A stretch of DNA of 64,000 nucleotides. Origin: DUZB01 sp963747555 (lineage in GTDB: Bacteria > Desulfobacterota > DSM-4660 > Desulfatiglandales > Desulfatiglandaceae). Shown in pieces: positions 8,769 to 18,448 of the stretch. Both the position numbers and the translations under genes were made by a program. Every line of letters starts with the position of its first letter. Position 1 is the first letter of the stretch. The notes below the pieces were generated by a model. That model made no database searches, had not been told where the DNA came from, and was given only the letters and a program-made list of their open reading frames with translations. The DNA lies in assembly GCA_963747555.1 (NCBI GenBank), contig CAVVFZ010000035.1, forward strand, positions 1-64,000. The letters run 5' to 3'.

Positions 8769-11162
8769 ATGAAAGCTTTGAAGATATCCTTGGCATCGCT
8801 TATTGTCGTTATTCTTATTATTGCCGCCGTCGCGGCCTTTTACCTTAATTCCAGGCAACCGCAAAGATCGGGAGAGCTTAAACTTCCCGGGCTTAAGCAT
8901 GCGGTTGAGGTTCAGTTTGATAAATGGGCAATCCCACATATCTATGCGCAGGCAGAAAAAGACGCCTATCACACGCTCGGGTATCTCCATGCCCAGGAGC
9001 GGCTTTTTCACATGGAGATCCTCCGGCGGTTGGCCAAAGGCCAGCTTTCTGAAGTTCTTGGGCCAAAACTTGTTTCCACGGATAAGCTGTTTCGAACCTT
9101 AAGGCTGAAACAGTTTGGACAGGAGTACATGCAGCATCAGGATCCGCAGTCTCCCCCATGGGTTGTAGCAAAAGCTTACATCGACGGCATCAATTACTTT
9201 ATGGAGACCGGTCCGACGCCCATAGAGTTCGCGATTCTCGGGATCCCCAAAACGCCGTACACGCTTGCGGATATAGTGAGCCTGGCCGGATACATGTCCT
9301 ACAGTTTTGCGGCAGGATTCAAGACCGATCCGGTTCTCACTTTTGTACGTGATAAGCTTGGGGATAATTACCTGAGAGATATGGGCTACCGACTTGCCGA
9401 ACAACCTCCTTTGAAACTACTGTCCGGAACACAGCAGTCTCTGCAGGAAATAGCGGGACTGTTGGCCGATATAGAAGTCAAATATTCCCCCGTGGGCTTT
9501 TTCGAGGGGAGCAACGCGTGGGTTGTTTCCGGCAGAAAAACAAAATCAGGCAAGCCGGTATTGGCCGGAGATCCGCATATCGCGTTTTCCTGCCCTTCGG
9601 TCTGGTACGAGGCCCACATGGTCACCCCCGGATTTGAGCTTTACGGGCACTATCTTTCCGGAAATCCATTCGCCCTGCTGGGAATGAATCACAAAATTGC
9701 CTGGACACTGACCATGTTTCAGAATGATGATGTCGATATGTTCCGCGAAAAGGCAAATCCGGAAAATCCGGACCAGGTATGGTCCGACGGAAAATGGGTG
9801 GACCTGCACATTGAGACTGAAACGATAAAGGTGAAGGGGCAGGATGACATACAGCTGAAAGTAAGGCGTTCAAAGCATGGGCCCATATTGAACGATGCCA
9901 TCGACACGATCAAAGATGAAAAAGAACCGGTAGCTCTGAGCTGGGCCTTTTATGATTTTAGCAACGATATGGGCGCGGGATATTACGGACTTGCCCATGC
10001 CAAGGATGCGTTTGAAGCCAGGGAAGCCGTGCGACTTCTCAAGGCGCCGGGACTCAATTTCGTATTGGCCGATGCAACGGGAAATATCGCCTGGTGGGCC
10101 GCAGGAGCTATCCCCATCCGCCCGGCCCATGTGGATCCAAATTTTATCCTGGATGGGGCCGGCGGAAAAGACGAATATCTGGGGATCTATTCCTTTGATA
10201 AAAACCCCCAGATGATGAATCCTTCATCGGGGATTATTGTATCCGCCAACCACCAGCCGCAGGATTTCGGTACCGGCTTGGTCCCGGGGTATTACAATCT
10301 TGACAATCGGGCCAAAAGAATTGAACATCTGCTTGAAAAAAAAGAGACCGGGTGGACCGCTCAAGACATGAAGGCAATGCAGCTTGATACTCGTTCCAAT
10401 TTCTCACTGGGTATCAGGGACGGCGTAGCCAGGGTTCTGGAAACCATGACGGTAGTCAATACGGAACCGTTGTCCGCCCGAGCATTTGAATTGTTTAAAT
10501 CGTGGAACGGGGACCATTTGCTGAAAAGTATCGGTCCAACGATTTTTCATACCCTGCATTATAATCTCATCGAAATGACTTATAAAGATGAGCTGGGGGA
10601 AATGCTTTTCAAGGCCTTTTTAAGAACCAGGCTCCCGGACAGATCGGTGGAGAAGATCGTGAATCTTGAACAGTCGGCCTGGTGGGATAATATCAAAACA
10701 GATAAAAAAGAGACCCGCAAAGATATCATGGGTGCGGCATGGTCAAAGACGCTGGCCCATCTGAAAGACCTGTTAGGGAATGATCCCGACACCTGGTACT
10801 GGGAAAGAGTTCACACAGTCGAATACGTCCACGCGATCGGCCGGCAAAAACCCTTCGATAAAATATTCAACATCGGCCCGTTCAAGGCTGAAGGCAGCCG
10901 GGATGTTCCCAATTACATGGGCTTCGCGCTTACCCCGGCTCCTCACAAGGTGACACTCGGACCCTCAACAAGAAGAATTGTTGATTTTGGCGAGCCCGAA
11001 AATTCGCTGGGCATAAATCCCACCGGCCAATCCGGATATTTCTGCAACAAGAACTATGCAGACCAGGCAAAGATGTATATTGACGGGCGTTACCGCCGGC
11101 AGCTGATTGACCGAAAAGAGATCCAGGATGCCAAGGTCAGCACGTTACATTTGAATCCCTGA
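8769..11162 (+). CDS. penicillin acylase family protein (Ntn hydrolase precursor)
   Basis: 797 residues, the usual length for the family. An uncleaved or lipoprotein-like hydrophobic N-terminus (about residues 5-26) indicates export to the periplasm. The alpha-chain motif HTLGYLHAQERLFHMEILRR is followed by the autocleavage site: Gly247-Ser248 in EGSNAWVVSG, where Ser248 would become the N-terminal nucleophile of the beta chain. Next come the conserved AGDPH and an Asn in the oxyanion region. Members hydrolyse amides such as beta-lactams, acyl-homoserine lactones or other N-acyl compounds; the substrate cannot be told from sequence. Start ATG has GAGAGG upstream. It appears monocistronic. Confidence 0.93.
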   Translation: MKALKISLASLIVVILIIAAVAAFYLNSRQPQRSGELKLPGLKHAVEVQFDKWAIPHIYAQAEKDAYHTLGYLHAQERLFHMEILRRLAKGQLSEVLGPKLVSTDKLFRTLRLKQFGQEYMQHQDPQSPPWVVAKAYIDGINYFMETGPTPIEFAILGIPKTPYTLADIVSLAGYMSYSFAAGFKTDPVLTFVRDKLGDNYLRDMGYRLAEQPPLKLLSGTQQSLQEIAGLLADIEVKYSPVGFFEGSNAWVVSGRKTKSGKPVLAGDPHIAFSCPSVWYEAHMVTPGFELYGHYLSGNPFALLGMNHKIAWTLTMFQNDDVDMFREKANPENPDQVWSDGKWVDLHIETETIKVKGQDDIQLKVRRSKHGPILNDAIDTIKDEKEPVALSWAFYDFSNDMGAGYYGLAHAKDAFEAREAVRLLKAPGLNFVLADATGNIAWWAAGAIPIRPAHVDPNFILDGAGGKDEYLGIYSFDKNPQMMNPSSGIIVSANHQPQDFGTGLVPGYYNLDNRAKRIEHLLEKKETGWTAQDMKAMQLDTRSNFSLGIRDGVARVLETMTVVNTEPLSARAFELFKSWNGDHLLKSIGPTIFHTLHYNLIEMTYKDELGEMLFKAFLRTRLPDRSVEKIVNLEQSAWWDNIKTDKKETRKDIMGAAWSKTLAHLKDLLGNDPDTWYWERVHTVEYVHAIGRQKPFDKIFNIGPFKAEGSRDVPNYMGFALTPAPHKVTLGPSTRRIVDFGEPENSLGINPTGQSGYFCNKNYADQAKMYIDGRYRRQLIDRKEIQDAKVSTLHLNP

Positions 11163-11467
11163 AGCCGAGTATAGAAGCCTTTACGCCCGCGAGGGAAGGA
11201 ATCGGCTGGGGCTTAAGTTTTCCCTTGAACAGCCGATAATGAATAAAATAGCACGAGACTTATGATGATTGAAATGGATCATGCTGAACTATCCGGTCCA
11301 TACCGGCCCTGTTCCGATCCGAGAGTGTTGACATGGAGAATCTGACAGTGGTATTCTTTAATCTTTAGAGCGGCACTTCTTTCTACGTTGTTCTTAACCT
11401 CTGTAACCGCCTGGCCGGCATCGACTATTCCAATATTGAACACTTTGCTCTCCCTTGAGAGATTTAG
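11163..11467 (+). promoter_or_regulatory. intergenic region with possible promoter
   Basis: 305 bases without a gene. TTGACA (11328-11333) and TATTCT (11352-11357), 18 bases apart, could drive the two secreted-protein genes downstream. Nothing else was recognised. Confidence 0.3.
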
Positions 11468-11932
11468 ATGGTATCCCCCATTCCCACTATTTGCAGCCTG
11501 ATTTCCGTTTACTTGATATCGGCGATGATCTTGACAGGTACTTCAGTCGCCAATGCTGGATCCGGACAAAGGATGAGAGTTCTGTGGACGGTTTCCGGTT
11601 ATCATATAGAAAAAAATGCCGTGTGGGGAAAGACCGAAGCAGAAAGCATGCTTGGTAAACCCCTTGATATGACAAAATCAACCATCACCTTTGACGGGCA
11701 AACCTGCGAGGATGTCATATTCAAAGGGGAAGAAGTTGATGCGGTCCAATATTTGCTTGAAAGACACCACACAACGCCACAAGCATTAGACCTGGAGGGG
11801 AAGATGCTCAAGGTCATCACCACGACCTGTTATCTGCCCGGGTTTTCGGAATACATGCGTTTAAAAGATGGAAGGCTGATCGTTCCGATAAACGGTGTGT
11901 TATTTGTCTTTGAACCGGCGGTAACATATTAG
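11468..11932 (+). CDS. hypothetical secreted protein (154 aa)
   Basis: The first ~30 residues are a plausible Sec signal peptide (hydrophobic ICSLISVYLISAMIL, then SVANAG as a cleavage site). The mature part has three Cys and alternating beta-like segments but no motif I can name. Start is ATG at 11468, preceded by a weak GAGAGA. It lies 47 bases ahead of the metalloprotease gene, so the two may be cotranscribed exported products. Confidence 0.6.
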   Translation: MVSPIPTICSLISVYLISAMILTGTSVANAGSGQRMRVLWTVSGYHIEKNAVWGKTEAESMLGKPLDMTKSTITFDGQTCEDVIFKGEEVDAVQYLLERHHTTPQALDLEGKMLKVITTTCYLPGFSEYMRLKDGRLIVPINGVLFVFEPAVTY

Positions 11933-11979
11933 ATCAAAGGCCTAAAATGGCTACAGGCTAAAAGAAAAGAGAGAAGGCC

Positions 11980-13694
11980 ATGAGAAGATTCACTGTTGTT
12001 TTTTACCTTGTTTTGTTTTTTGTTTCACCGATTGTCTTTCAAATGCCGGCGGTGGCCGGTGATACAAGGCAAACGCCCCTTCGGGCGATCCTGCCAAAAC
12101 CCTTGACGCCCCGATTGTCTGCCGATGGAAAAACCTTATATAACGGCATGCCCCTCAAAGCCGTCGTGTTTGACCCCAACCCTACCAGGCTCCGGAGAAT
12201 CCCTGCTCCAGCGAACATCCAGGCCAGTGAGGAAGCAGCAACCGCCAGTTTTTCCATAAGCTATATCCCCGAGGGCGAACTTGATCCCTGGGATGCAGAA
12301 TGCCATACATTCCCAGAGGAAGCCAAGGCTTGCTTTGAGGCGGCGGCTGACATCTGGGCACATACAATCCAGTCCGACGTTCCCATAACCATTAAGGCCT
12401 GCTGGACGGACGACCTAGACTCTCCTATCCTTGGACGGTCTGGTGGCGGGAGTCTACAAAGGGATTTTGCAGGCGCTACGCAGACAAATACCTGGTATGC
12501 ACCGGCCTTGGCCAATGCCCTGAATGGATCTGACTTGGATCCCAGGGTTTGACATGTACATCACCTACAATCTCAACTATGACTGGTATTATGGCACGGA
12601 CGGTAATACTCCCTCGAACCAAATGGATTTGATGTCGGTGGTACTGCACGAAATAGGCCATGGCCTGAACTTCTCCGGATCCATGAATTACTATTACTCC
12701 AAACTCTTACAGCAATCGGTTGGTAGTTGGGGCTATGGCACCGGCTATCCCAACATCTATGATCTGTTCATGCGAGACGGTTCCGGCACCCAACTCATCG
12801 ATACCAGTACTTACTCAAACCCATCCGTAGTGCTCGCCGATGCGTTGATCTCAGATAACATATGGTTCCACGGCGACCATGCAATGGCAGCCAACGGCAA
12901 TCAACCGGTAAAAATATATGCCCCGGAAGACCTGGAGATCGGGATCAAGCTTTTCTCATCTGGACTATACTACATTCAACGATACGTCAAGCGAACTGAT
13001 GGTCTATGCCATGAGCCTTGGTGAATCCATTCACGATCCCGGTCCAGTTACTAAAGGCCTGCTGGAAGACCTGGGTTGGCAGAGTTCATCAACCGATGAC
13101 ATCCCGACAGTTACCACGACTGTCCCATCCGAAATTACCTCAAACAGCGCATTGACCGGTGGAGAAGTCACCTCTGATGATGGAGACCCTGTTACGGCCA
13201 GAGGGGTCTGCTGGAGTACATCCGCCAATCCCACCATCTTCGATAGCACAACCACGAATGGCACGGGGACGGGCAGCTTTGTCAGCAGCATTACAGGTGT
13301 GAGCCCCGTAACCACCTATCACGTAAGAGCCTATGCCACAAATACTGCCGGGACAGGCTACGGAGCCGATGAAAGTTTTACCACTTCTTGTGTTTTAGAC
13401 CCCTATGTAAGTGAGGATGGAACATGTGGGGGCGAATCCCCGTGCTACAGAACCATTCAGGAGGCCATCGATGCGGCATGCACCGGCTCCGTGATAAAGA
13501 TTTCCAAAGGAACTTACCCTGACCCGATAACCCGCAAAGCAGACAAATCCCTTACCCTTCAGGGTGGGTGGGATATGTCTAATGACAGCCCAACATCCAA
13601 TGACACCGTCATCACGGCCCCGACAATATGGACGGAGTTATCCGGCGGCTCATTAACGCTGCAAAGGATACGCATAAGTCCGCCTGGTAATTAG
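11980..13694 (+). pseudogene. secreted zinc metalloprotease, two frameshifts
   Basis: The frames 11980-12552, 12524-13024 and 12918-13694 are pieces of one gene of about 570 residues. The N-terminus is a signal peptide ending near PAVAG. The middle piece carries the zinc-binding metallopeptidase motif HEIGHGLNFSG. The third piece has a fibronectin-III-like domain and then a parallel-beta-helix-like segment. The breaks are in CCC at about 12541 and near 12952-12960, each cured by removing one base. It would be an exported peptidase acting outside the cell or in the periplasm. Whether the breaks are natural or errors cannot be decided here. Confidence 0.75.
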
Positions 13695-13886
13695 ACTGCA
13701 AGGGGATACGGCTGGACGTCTCCGAATACACGTACCCCCTCGCCGGTTACCCGAAACAAGAGGGGGATCTTTCAGGGGTTTTGGGACTACTGGAGCGATT
13801 CCTTGCCACATACCCCTTTTATGCCGACGGATAACTGCTTCCGGGAGGGATATATGAGAACCAGGGGAAAAGAGATCATCGAGGAG

Positions 13887-13934
13887 AGCCCTACTGACCC
13901 GCCAACTTTCTCGAACGGCGGGCCGAATAGGGCT
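13887..13934. terminator. large hairpin downstream of catalase gene
   Basis: AGCCCTA and CCCGCC on the left pair with GGCGGG and TAGGGCT on the right, around an internal loop. It lies between the converging metalloprotease and catalase genes and probably ends transcription of one or both. Confidence 0.55.
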
Positions 13935-13949
13935 TTAAAAGGATAACGA

Positions 13950-15404
13950 TCAGCTGCTCTTCACACCTTTGGCGATGCGGTCGCCGATTTCCTTGTCAAT
14001 GTTGCGCCAATATTCGAACGCGCGCTTCAGCACCGGCTCGGACACGCCTTTCTTGAGGTGTCCGACCACGTTTGACACCAGCCGATCGCGCTGGGCGTCG
14101 TCCATGACTTTGCGCACCAGCGTGCCTGGCTGCCCAAAGTCGTCATCATCCTTACGCAGTGTATAGGCGGCGCGAAGGAATTCGCCGGAGGCGTTCCAGG
14201 TGGCTGTCTCGCGATAGCGCTCACTGTCAGCCTTTGGGCCGCCCTTCGAGTTCGGCGCGTACACCGGGTCGGATACGTTGGTAACCCGCATGGCTCCGTC
14301 CTTGCTGTAACTGTGCACCGCTACCTTTGGCCGGTTCACTGGAATCTGTTTGTAGTTGACTCCCAGGCGGGCACGGTGGGCGTCGGAGTAAGAGAAGAGG
14401 CGGGCAAGCAACATCTTGTCCGGACTGGCGCCGATCCCCGGCACGAGGCTGTTCGGCTCGAACGCGGCCTGCTCGATTTCGGTGTGGAAGTCGGTCGGGT
14501 TTCGGTTCAGTGTCAGGCGGCCGACCTCGTGCGTCGGGTAATCACCGTGCGGCCATACCTTTGTGAGATCAAAGGGATTAAACCGATAGGTCTCCGCCTC
14601 CTTGAAGGGCATGATCTGCACTTGCAGAGTCCAACTGGGGTAATCCCCCCTCTTGATTGTCTCGAACAGATCACGCCTGTGGTAGTCGGCGTCAACACCG
14701 GCCAGCCGGTCCGCCTCCTCCTGCGTGAGGAAGTCGATGCCCTGGTCGGTCTTGAAGTGGTACTTCACCCAGAAGCGTTCTCCCTTGGCATTGACCCACA
14801 TATACGTGTGACTCGAGTAACCGTTCATGTGCCGCCAGGTCTTGGGAATCCCGCGGTCACCCATCAGCCAGGTGACCTGGTGGGCCGACTCGGGCGACAG
14901 GGTCCAGAAGTCCCATTGCATGTCGTGGTCGCGCAGACCATTGTCCGCACGGCGCTTCTGGGAACGAATGAAATGCTGAAACTTCATGGGATCACGCACA
15001 AAGAACACCGGAGTGTTGTTGCCAACCATGTCGTAATTGCCCTCGCTTGTGTAAAACTTCAGCGCAAAGCCACGAGGGTCCCGCCACGTGTCTGGGCTGC
15101 CGCGCTCGCCGGCTACCGTGGAGAAGCGGATCAAGGTGTCCGTTTTCGCTCCCGGCTGGAACACTGCAGCCTTGGTGTAGTTGCTGACATCCTTGGTCAC
15201 CTCAAAGTGTCCGAATGCTCCGGAACCTTTCGCGTGAGGCTGACGCTCCGGTATCCGTTCCCGGTTGAAGTTGGCCATCTGCTCGATGAGGTAGTAGTCT
15301 TGCAGCAGGATGGGACCGTCGGGTCCAACAGTGAGCGAGAACTCATCGCTGGCTACGGGGATTCCGGCATCGTTTGTTGTGGGTTTAGGACGGTCATTTT
15401 TCAT
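13950..15404 (-). CDS. katA: monofunctional haem catalase, small-subunit clade
   Basis: 484 residues. Breaks H2O2 into water and oxygen; a defence enzyme in an anaerobe. Visible motifs are the distal His segment (GAFGHFEVT with RIPERQPHAKGSG before it), the haem-side Asn region (NNTPVFFVRDPMKF) and the proximal Tyr motif RLFSYSDAHRARLG. An ATG at 15410 lies too close to AAGGAG. The ATG six bases further (15404) has eight-base spacing and is preferred. The gene is visibly GC-richer than its neighbours and carries a 1.2-kb open antisense frame, a sign of high third-position GC, so recent horizontal acquisition is likely. Confidence 0.96.
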   Translation of the reverse strand: MKNDRPKPTTNDAGIPVASDEFSLTVGPDGPILLQDYYLIEQMANFNRERIPERQPHAKGSGAFGHFEVTKDVSNYTKAAVFQPGAKTDTLIRFSTVAGERGSPDTWRDPRGFALKFYTSEGNYDMVGNNTPVFFVRDPMKFQHFIRSQKRRADNGLRDHDMQWDFWTLSPESAHQVTWLMGDRGIPKTWRHMNGYSSHTYMWVNAKGERFWVKYHFKTDQGIDFLTQEEADRLAGVDADYHRRDLFETIKRGDYPSWTLQVQIMPFKEAETYRFNPFDLTKVWPHGDYPTHEVGRLTLNRNPTDFHTEIEQAAFEPNSLVPGIGASPDKMLLARLFSYSDAHRARLGVNYKQIPVNRPKVAVHSYSKDGAMRVTNVSDPVYAPNSKGGPKADSERYRETATWNASGEFLRAAYTLRKDDDDFGQPGTLVRKVMDDAQRDRLVSNVVGHLKKGVSEPVLKRAFEYWRNIDKEIGDRIAKGVKSS

Positions 15405-15654
15405 GATCATGTCTCCTTGAAAAATTCAAAACGGTTAATTCTCACTGGTCCCTCCTTTTTTTACCTCTACATTCACCGCATTTTCAGCAGAATACAATGG
15501 GGTGAATCAGGTATTTACAAGGGGGGAAAATAGTACGGATGCGACGTGGACATGATCGGAGGGAATTTCGGGATACCCGACAGAAGCGGATAGCGCATGC
15601 GTTCAGCAAGGCGCCCACAACAGCTCCCAGGTGAGTCACCAGCTTGGCCTGTGC

Positions 15655-16647
15655 TCACTCCGTGTTCCGACTGTCTGGCCACTGCATCGGTCGATATTTT
15701 AGAGGAGAATCCTTCATCAGGTTTTGAATGGCCCGGAGATCTGGAATGCCATCCCATCCTCGGCCATTTCTGCACTTGAGCGCTGCCGCGGCAGAGGCAA
15801 ACGCCATACACCGAGCCATGTTCCAGCCCTGCAAAAATCCAAAGATGTACGCGCCATGATAGACATCTCCTGCCCCGGTGGTGTCCCTTGAGACCACGGG
15901 ATATGCCTCCTGGCGAACGACCCGACCCTGATCCAGGCCAATGGAGCCCTTCGCCCCCAGGGTGATTACCACCTGTTTAGGGCCCAGCTCTCTCAGGCAT
16001 TCCAATACTTTTTGACGTGGCACGTCGGCCCCGGCGAAGGCATCGGCAAATGATTCGGATGCAATGAGGATGTCCACCCCGGGAATCAGCTCCAGCGTGC
16101 CGTCTCTCAGTGTCCCTGCATCCATGACCACGGTCATACCCTGCAACCTGGCCTGTTGCGCTGCCTCCTTACCGGCATCCAGCATCAGCCCGTCCAGATG
16201 CAAGACGCGGGCTTTGGAAAACGGGCGCAATGAAAAGTCTATGGGCGACAGTTCGGGGGCCCTGCTCCGGTTCCAGAAAATGGTTCGCTTGCCTTCCCTT
16301 CCGCTGACGGCGATGAAGGCGAATTGCGAGTTTAGGCCCGGTGTAATTTTCAGAAAGGATGTGTTCACGCCCTCTTTCTTCAGCCTATGGACAATTTGAA
16401 CACCAAACGGGTCGTCAGAAATACTCCCCAGGAAAGAACACGCAACTCTCGACCGTGTCAGGGTCACGAGAGCCGTGGCGGCCGGACCTCCACAGCTGGA
16501 AAAAAGATCTTCCAGTTCCATTTTGCTGTCTTCGGGCGGATAGGTCGGCACGCGGCCCACATAATCCACGCAAACCTGCCCCAATCCAACCACCTGAATC
16601 GATTCGAGTTCGTTTTTCATGAATGGCCAAAATTGCTCTTCGCACAT
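15655..16647 (-). CDS. PfkB-family carbohydrate kinase
   Basis: 330 residues of the ribokinase fold. An N-terminal GLGQVCVDYVGRVPTYP opening and an SSCGGPAATALVTLTR segment match PfkB signature 1. The C-terminal DTTGAGDVYHGAYIFGFLQG is signature 2, with the catalytic Asp and anion hole. It phosphorylates a sugar or nucleoside with ATP; the substrate is not predictable. Start is uncertain: ATG 16647 and ATG 16620 both lack a good ribosome binding site. It stands apart from neighbouring genes. Confidence 0.88.
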   Translation of the reverse strand: MCEEQFWPFMKNELESIQVVGLGQVCVDYVGRVPTYPPEDSKMELEDLFSSCGGPAATALVTLTRSRVACSFLGSISDDPFGVQIVHRLKKEGVNTSFLKITPGLNSQFAFIAVSGREGKRTIFWNRSRAPELSPIDFSLRPFSKARVLHLDGLMLDAGKEAAQQARLQGMTVVMDAGTLRDGTLELIPGVDILIASESFADAFAGADVPRQKVLECLRELGPKQVVITLGAKGSIGLDQGRVVRQEAYPVVSRDTTGAGDVYHGAYIFGFLQGWNMARCMAFASAAAALKCRNGRGWDGIPDLRAIQNLMKDSPLKYRPMQWPDSRNTE

Positions 16648-17113
16648 TAAATACGCATGGTATGTTGTTTCACCGTCGGGATCAATACACTATTCACCCT
16701 GTTCCCATGCAGACTATTTTACCAAGAACAATGAAGTTAATCCACAATGCACCTCAGGAAATAATATATAGTCGTTTCATCCTCCGAGAGGCCCTGAAAT
16801 AGGTAGGCCCGCCCTCACGCTTACCGGCTTCACTCCACTTATTTTCAGTCAGGATGAGATGCATCCCTCTGGTCCCGTGAGTTTTTCGCAGACGTCGCCC
16901 TGAGAATGCAATTCGTTTAGATCGCATCATGCACGCCAAGGCGAAGGAAGTGCGGGACTGTGATTTGATTTGGCTCATGTCGAACCACGGATTAACATGA
17001 ACTTCATCTTGTTCTTCGAAAAACATTTCTCAAGCATGAGGTTTCAGAAAACGATTCTTCACGTTAATCCGCGATGAGCCTTTGATTTTCAGGGGGACAT
17101 CTCCTGTATCTTA
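16648..17113. other. intergenic, nothing recognised
   Basis: 466 bases between the kinase and the response regulator. A 90-codon minus-strand frame (16754-17026) has no start signal or family resemblance. Imperfect repeats of GTTAATCC(A/G)C occur near 16735, 16990 and 17065. Confidence 0.4.
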
Positions 17114-18448
17114 TTACGAGCCGTTCTTTCGGATGTCCCCTTTTTTCATTTTGTATCTGAGGACCCGTTCACTGATGCCCAATCGCTCGGCTGCCCTGGT
17201 CTGAACCCAATCGCTTTTTTCCAGGGCGGAAAGGATCATTTCCTGCTCCACTGCTTCCAGTCTCTCTGCGAGGGAACCATCGGTGGCGTTCTGAAAATGT
17301 CGTATTTCTTCAGGAAGATCCCCCGGTGTAATCGTGCATCCTCTTGCCATGGTAACCGTTCGCTGCACCACATGCTCCAGTTCCCTTACATTCCCTGGAA
17401 ACGGGTATTTTATGAGCCGGTCCACCGCCTCGGGGGTAAAGCGCAAGGGACCGGCGGCATAACGATCCAGAAAGAAATCTAAAAATGCGGGAATCTCCTG
17501 ACGACGGTGACGCAGGGGGGGAACTTCGATCTCTAAAACCCTGACCCGATAGAAAAGGTCTTCCCGGAATTGTCCTTCTTCGACCATTTTCTTGAGATTG
17601 CGATTGGTGGCGGCAATCAGACGAACATCCACATCGTTCTCCTCCTCGCTGCCCACACGGTTGATTTTCCCCTCCTGAAGCGCCCTTAGAAGCTTTGGCT
17701 GTAAAGAGAGCGGCATCTCACCGATCTCATCCAGCATCAGAGAACCCCCATGGGCCAGTTCAAACCGGCCTCTTCGATGATTGGAGGCCCCAGTGAACGC
17801 TCCCTTCACATGCCCGAACAGTTCGCTTTCAAAGAGGTTTTCAGGAATCGCCGCACAGTTCACCACAATAAAGGGCGCGTCGCGTCTGGGGCTTAAGAGA
17901 TGAATGAGTTGGGCCACGAGTTGTTTCCCTGTCCCGGTTTCGCCCACCACAAGCACCGGCCACTGACTCAGGGCCACCCGCCGCACCAGAGAAAGGACCT
18001 CTTTCATGACCCGGCTTTCCGCCATGATCTTCAGGGGAAGAGGGGCTTCTTCCATGGCTGTTTCCACAACCGCCACGTCTTCATCCACCGCCACCTGTTG
18101 TTCCATTTGTTGAATTGTCTTCAGGAGAACAGAGAGATCCACCGGTTTTTCAAGAAATTCAGAGGCGCCCAGCTTCAGGGCCGTCACCGCCATATCCACA
18201 TCGCCGAACGCCGTAATCATGATAACCCGTGCCGCCGGGTTCATGGCCTTCATCTTTTCCAGCACCACATCCCCTTTGAGCCCGGGCATCCGGTGGTCCA
18301 ACAGGACCAGTTGGACCGGTTCCCGTTCAAAGAGCTTCAGGGCCTCCGAACCGTCCTGCGCCGTCAACGTCTCGTAACCCTGCCGGTCCAAAAAGCCCTT
18401 CAAAAGTTCTCGCTGGGTGGCATCATCATCTACAACCAGAATCTTCAT
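17114..18448 (-). CDS. sigma-54-dependent NtrC-family response regulator
   Basis: 444 residues: receiver domain (phospho-acceptor Asp51 in LLDHRMPG, acidic DDD at 7-9), central AAA+ domain (about 130-370) with Walker A GETGTGKQ, the sigma-54 contact loop GAFTGA, Walker B GGSLMLDEIGEMP, and a C-terminal Fis-type helix-turn-helix (TRAAERLGISERVLRYKMKK). It activates RNA polymerase-sigma-54 when phosphorylated. Its start overlaps the stop of the histidine kinase gene by four bases, so the two are translationally coupled partners. Its likely targets are the two -24/-12 promoters at 22640 and 25437 in the same cluster. Confidence 0.97.
   Translation of the reverse strand: MKILVVDDDATQRELLKGFLDRQGYETLTAQDGSEALKLFEREPVQLVLLDHRMPGLKGDVVLEKMKAMNPAARVIMITAFGDVDMAVTALKLGASEFLEKPVDLSVLLKTIQQMEQQVAVDEDVAVVETAMEEAPLPLKIMAESRVMKEVLSLVRRVALSQWPVLVVGETGTGKQLVAQLIHLLSPRRDAPFIVVNCAAIPENLFESELFGHVKGAFTGASNHRRGRFELAHGGSLMLDEIGEMPLSLQPKLLRALQEGKINRVGSEEENDVDVRLIAATNRNLKKMVEEGQFREDLFYRVRVLEIEVPPLRHRRQEIPAFLDFFLDRYAAGPLRFTPEAVDRLIKYPFPGNVRELEHVVQRTVTMARGCTITPGDLPEEIRHFQNATDGSLAERLEAVEQEMILSALEKSDWVQTRAAERLGISERVLRYKMKKGDIRKNGS

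Noticed and set aside
13691..13834. 48-codon frame after the metalloprotease with protein-like composition
   Set aside because: No start codon or ribosome binding site, and no family recognised; kept only as a possible remnant.
14313..15533. 406-codon open frame on the plus strand
   Set aside because: It lies antisense to the clear catalase gene; its openness reflects high third-position GC.
16754..17026. 90-codon minus-strand frame
   Set aside because: Arg/Ser-rich with no start signal or similarity; likely random.
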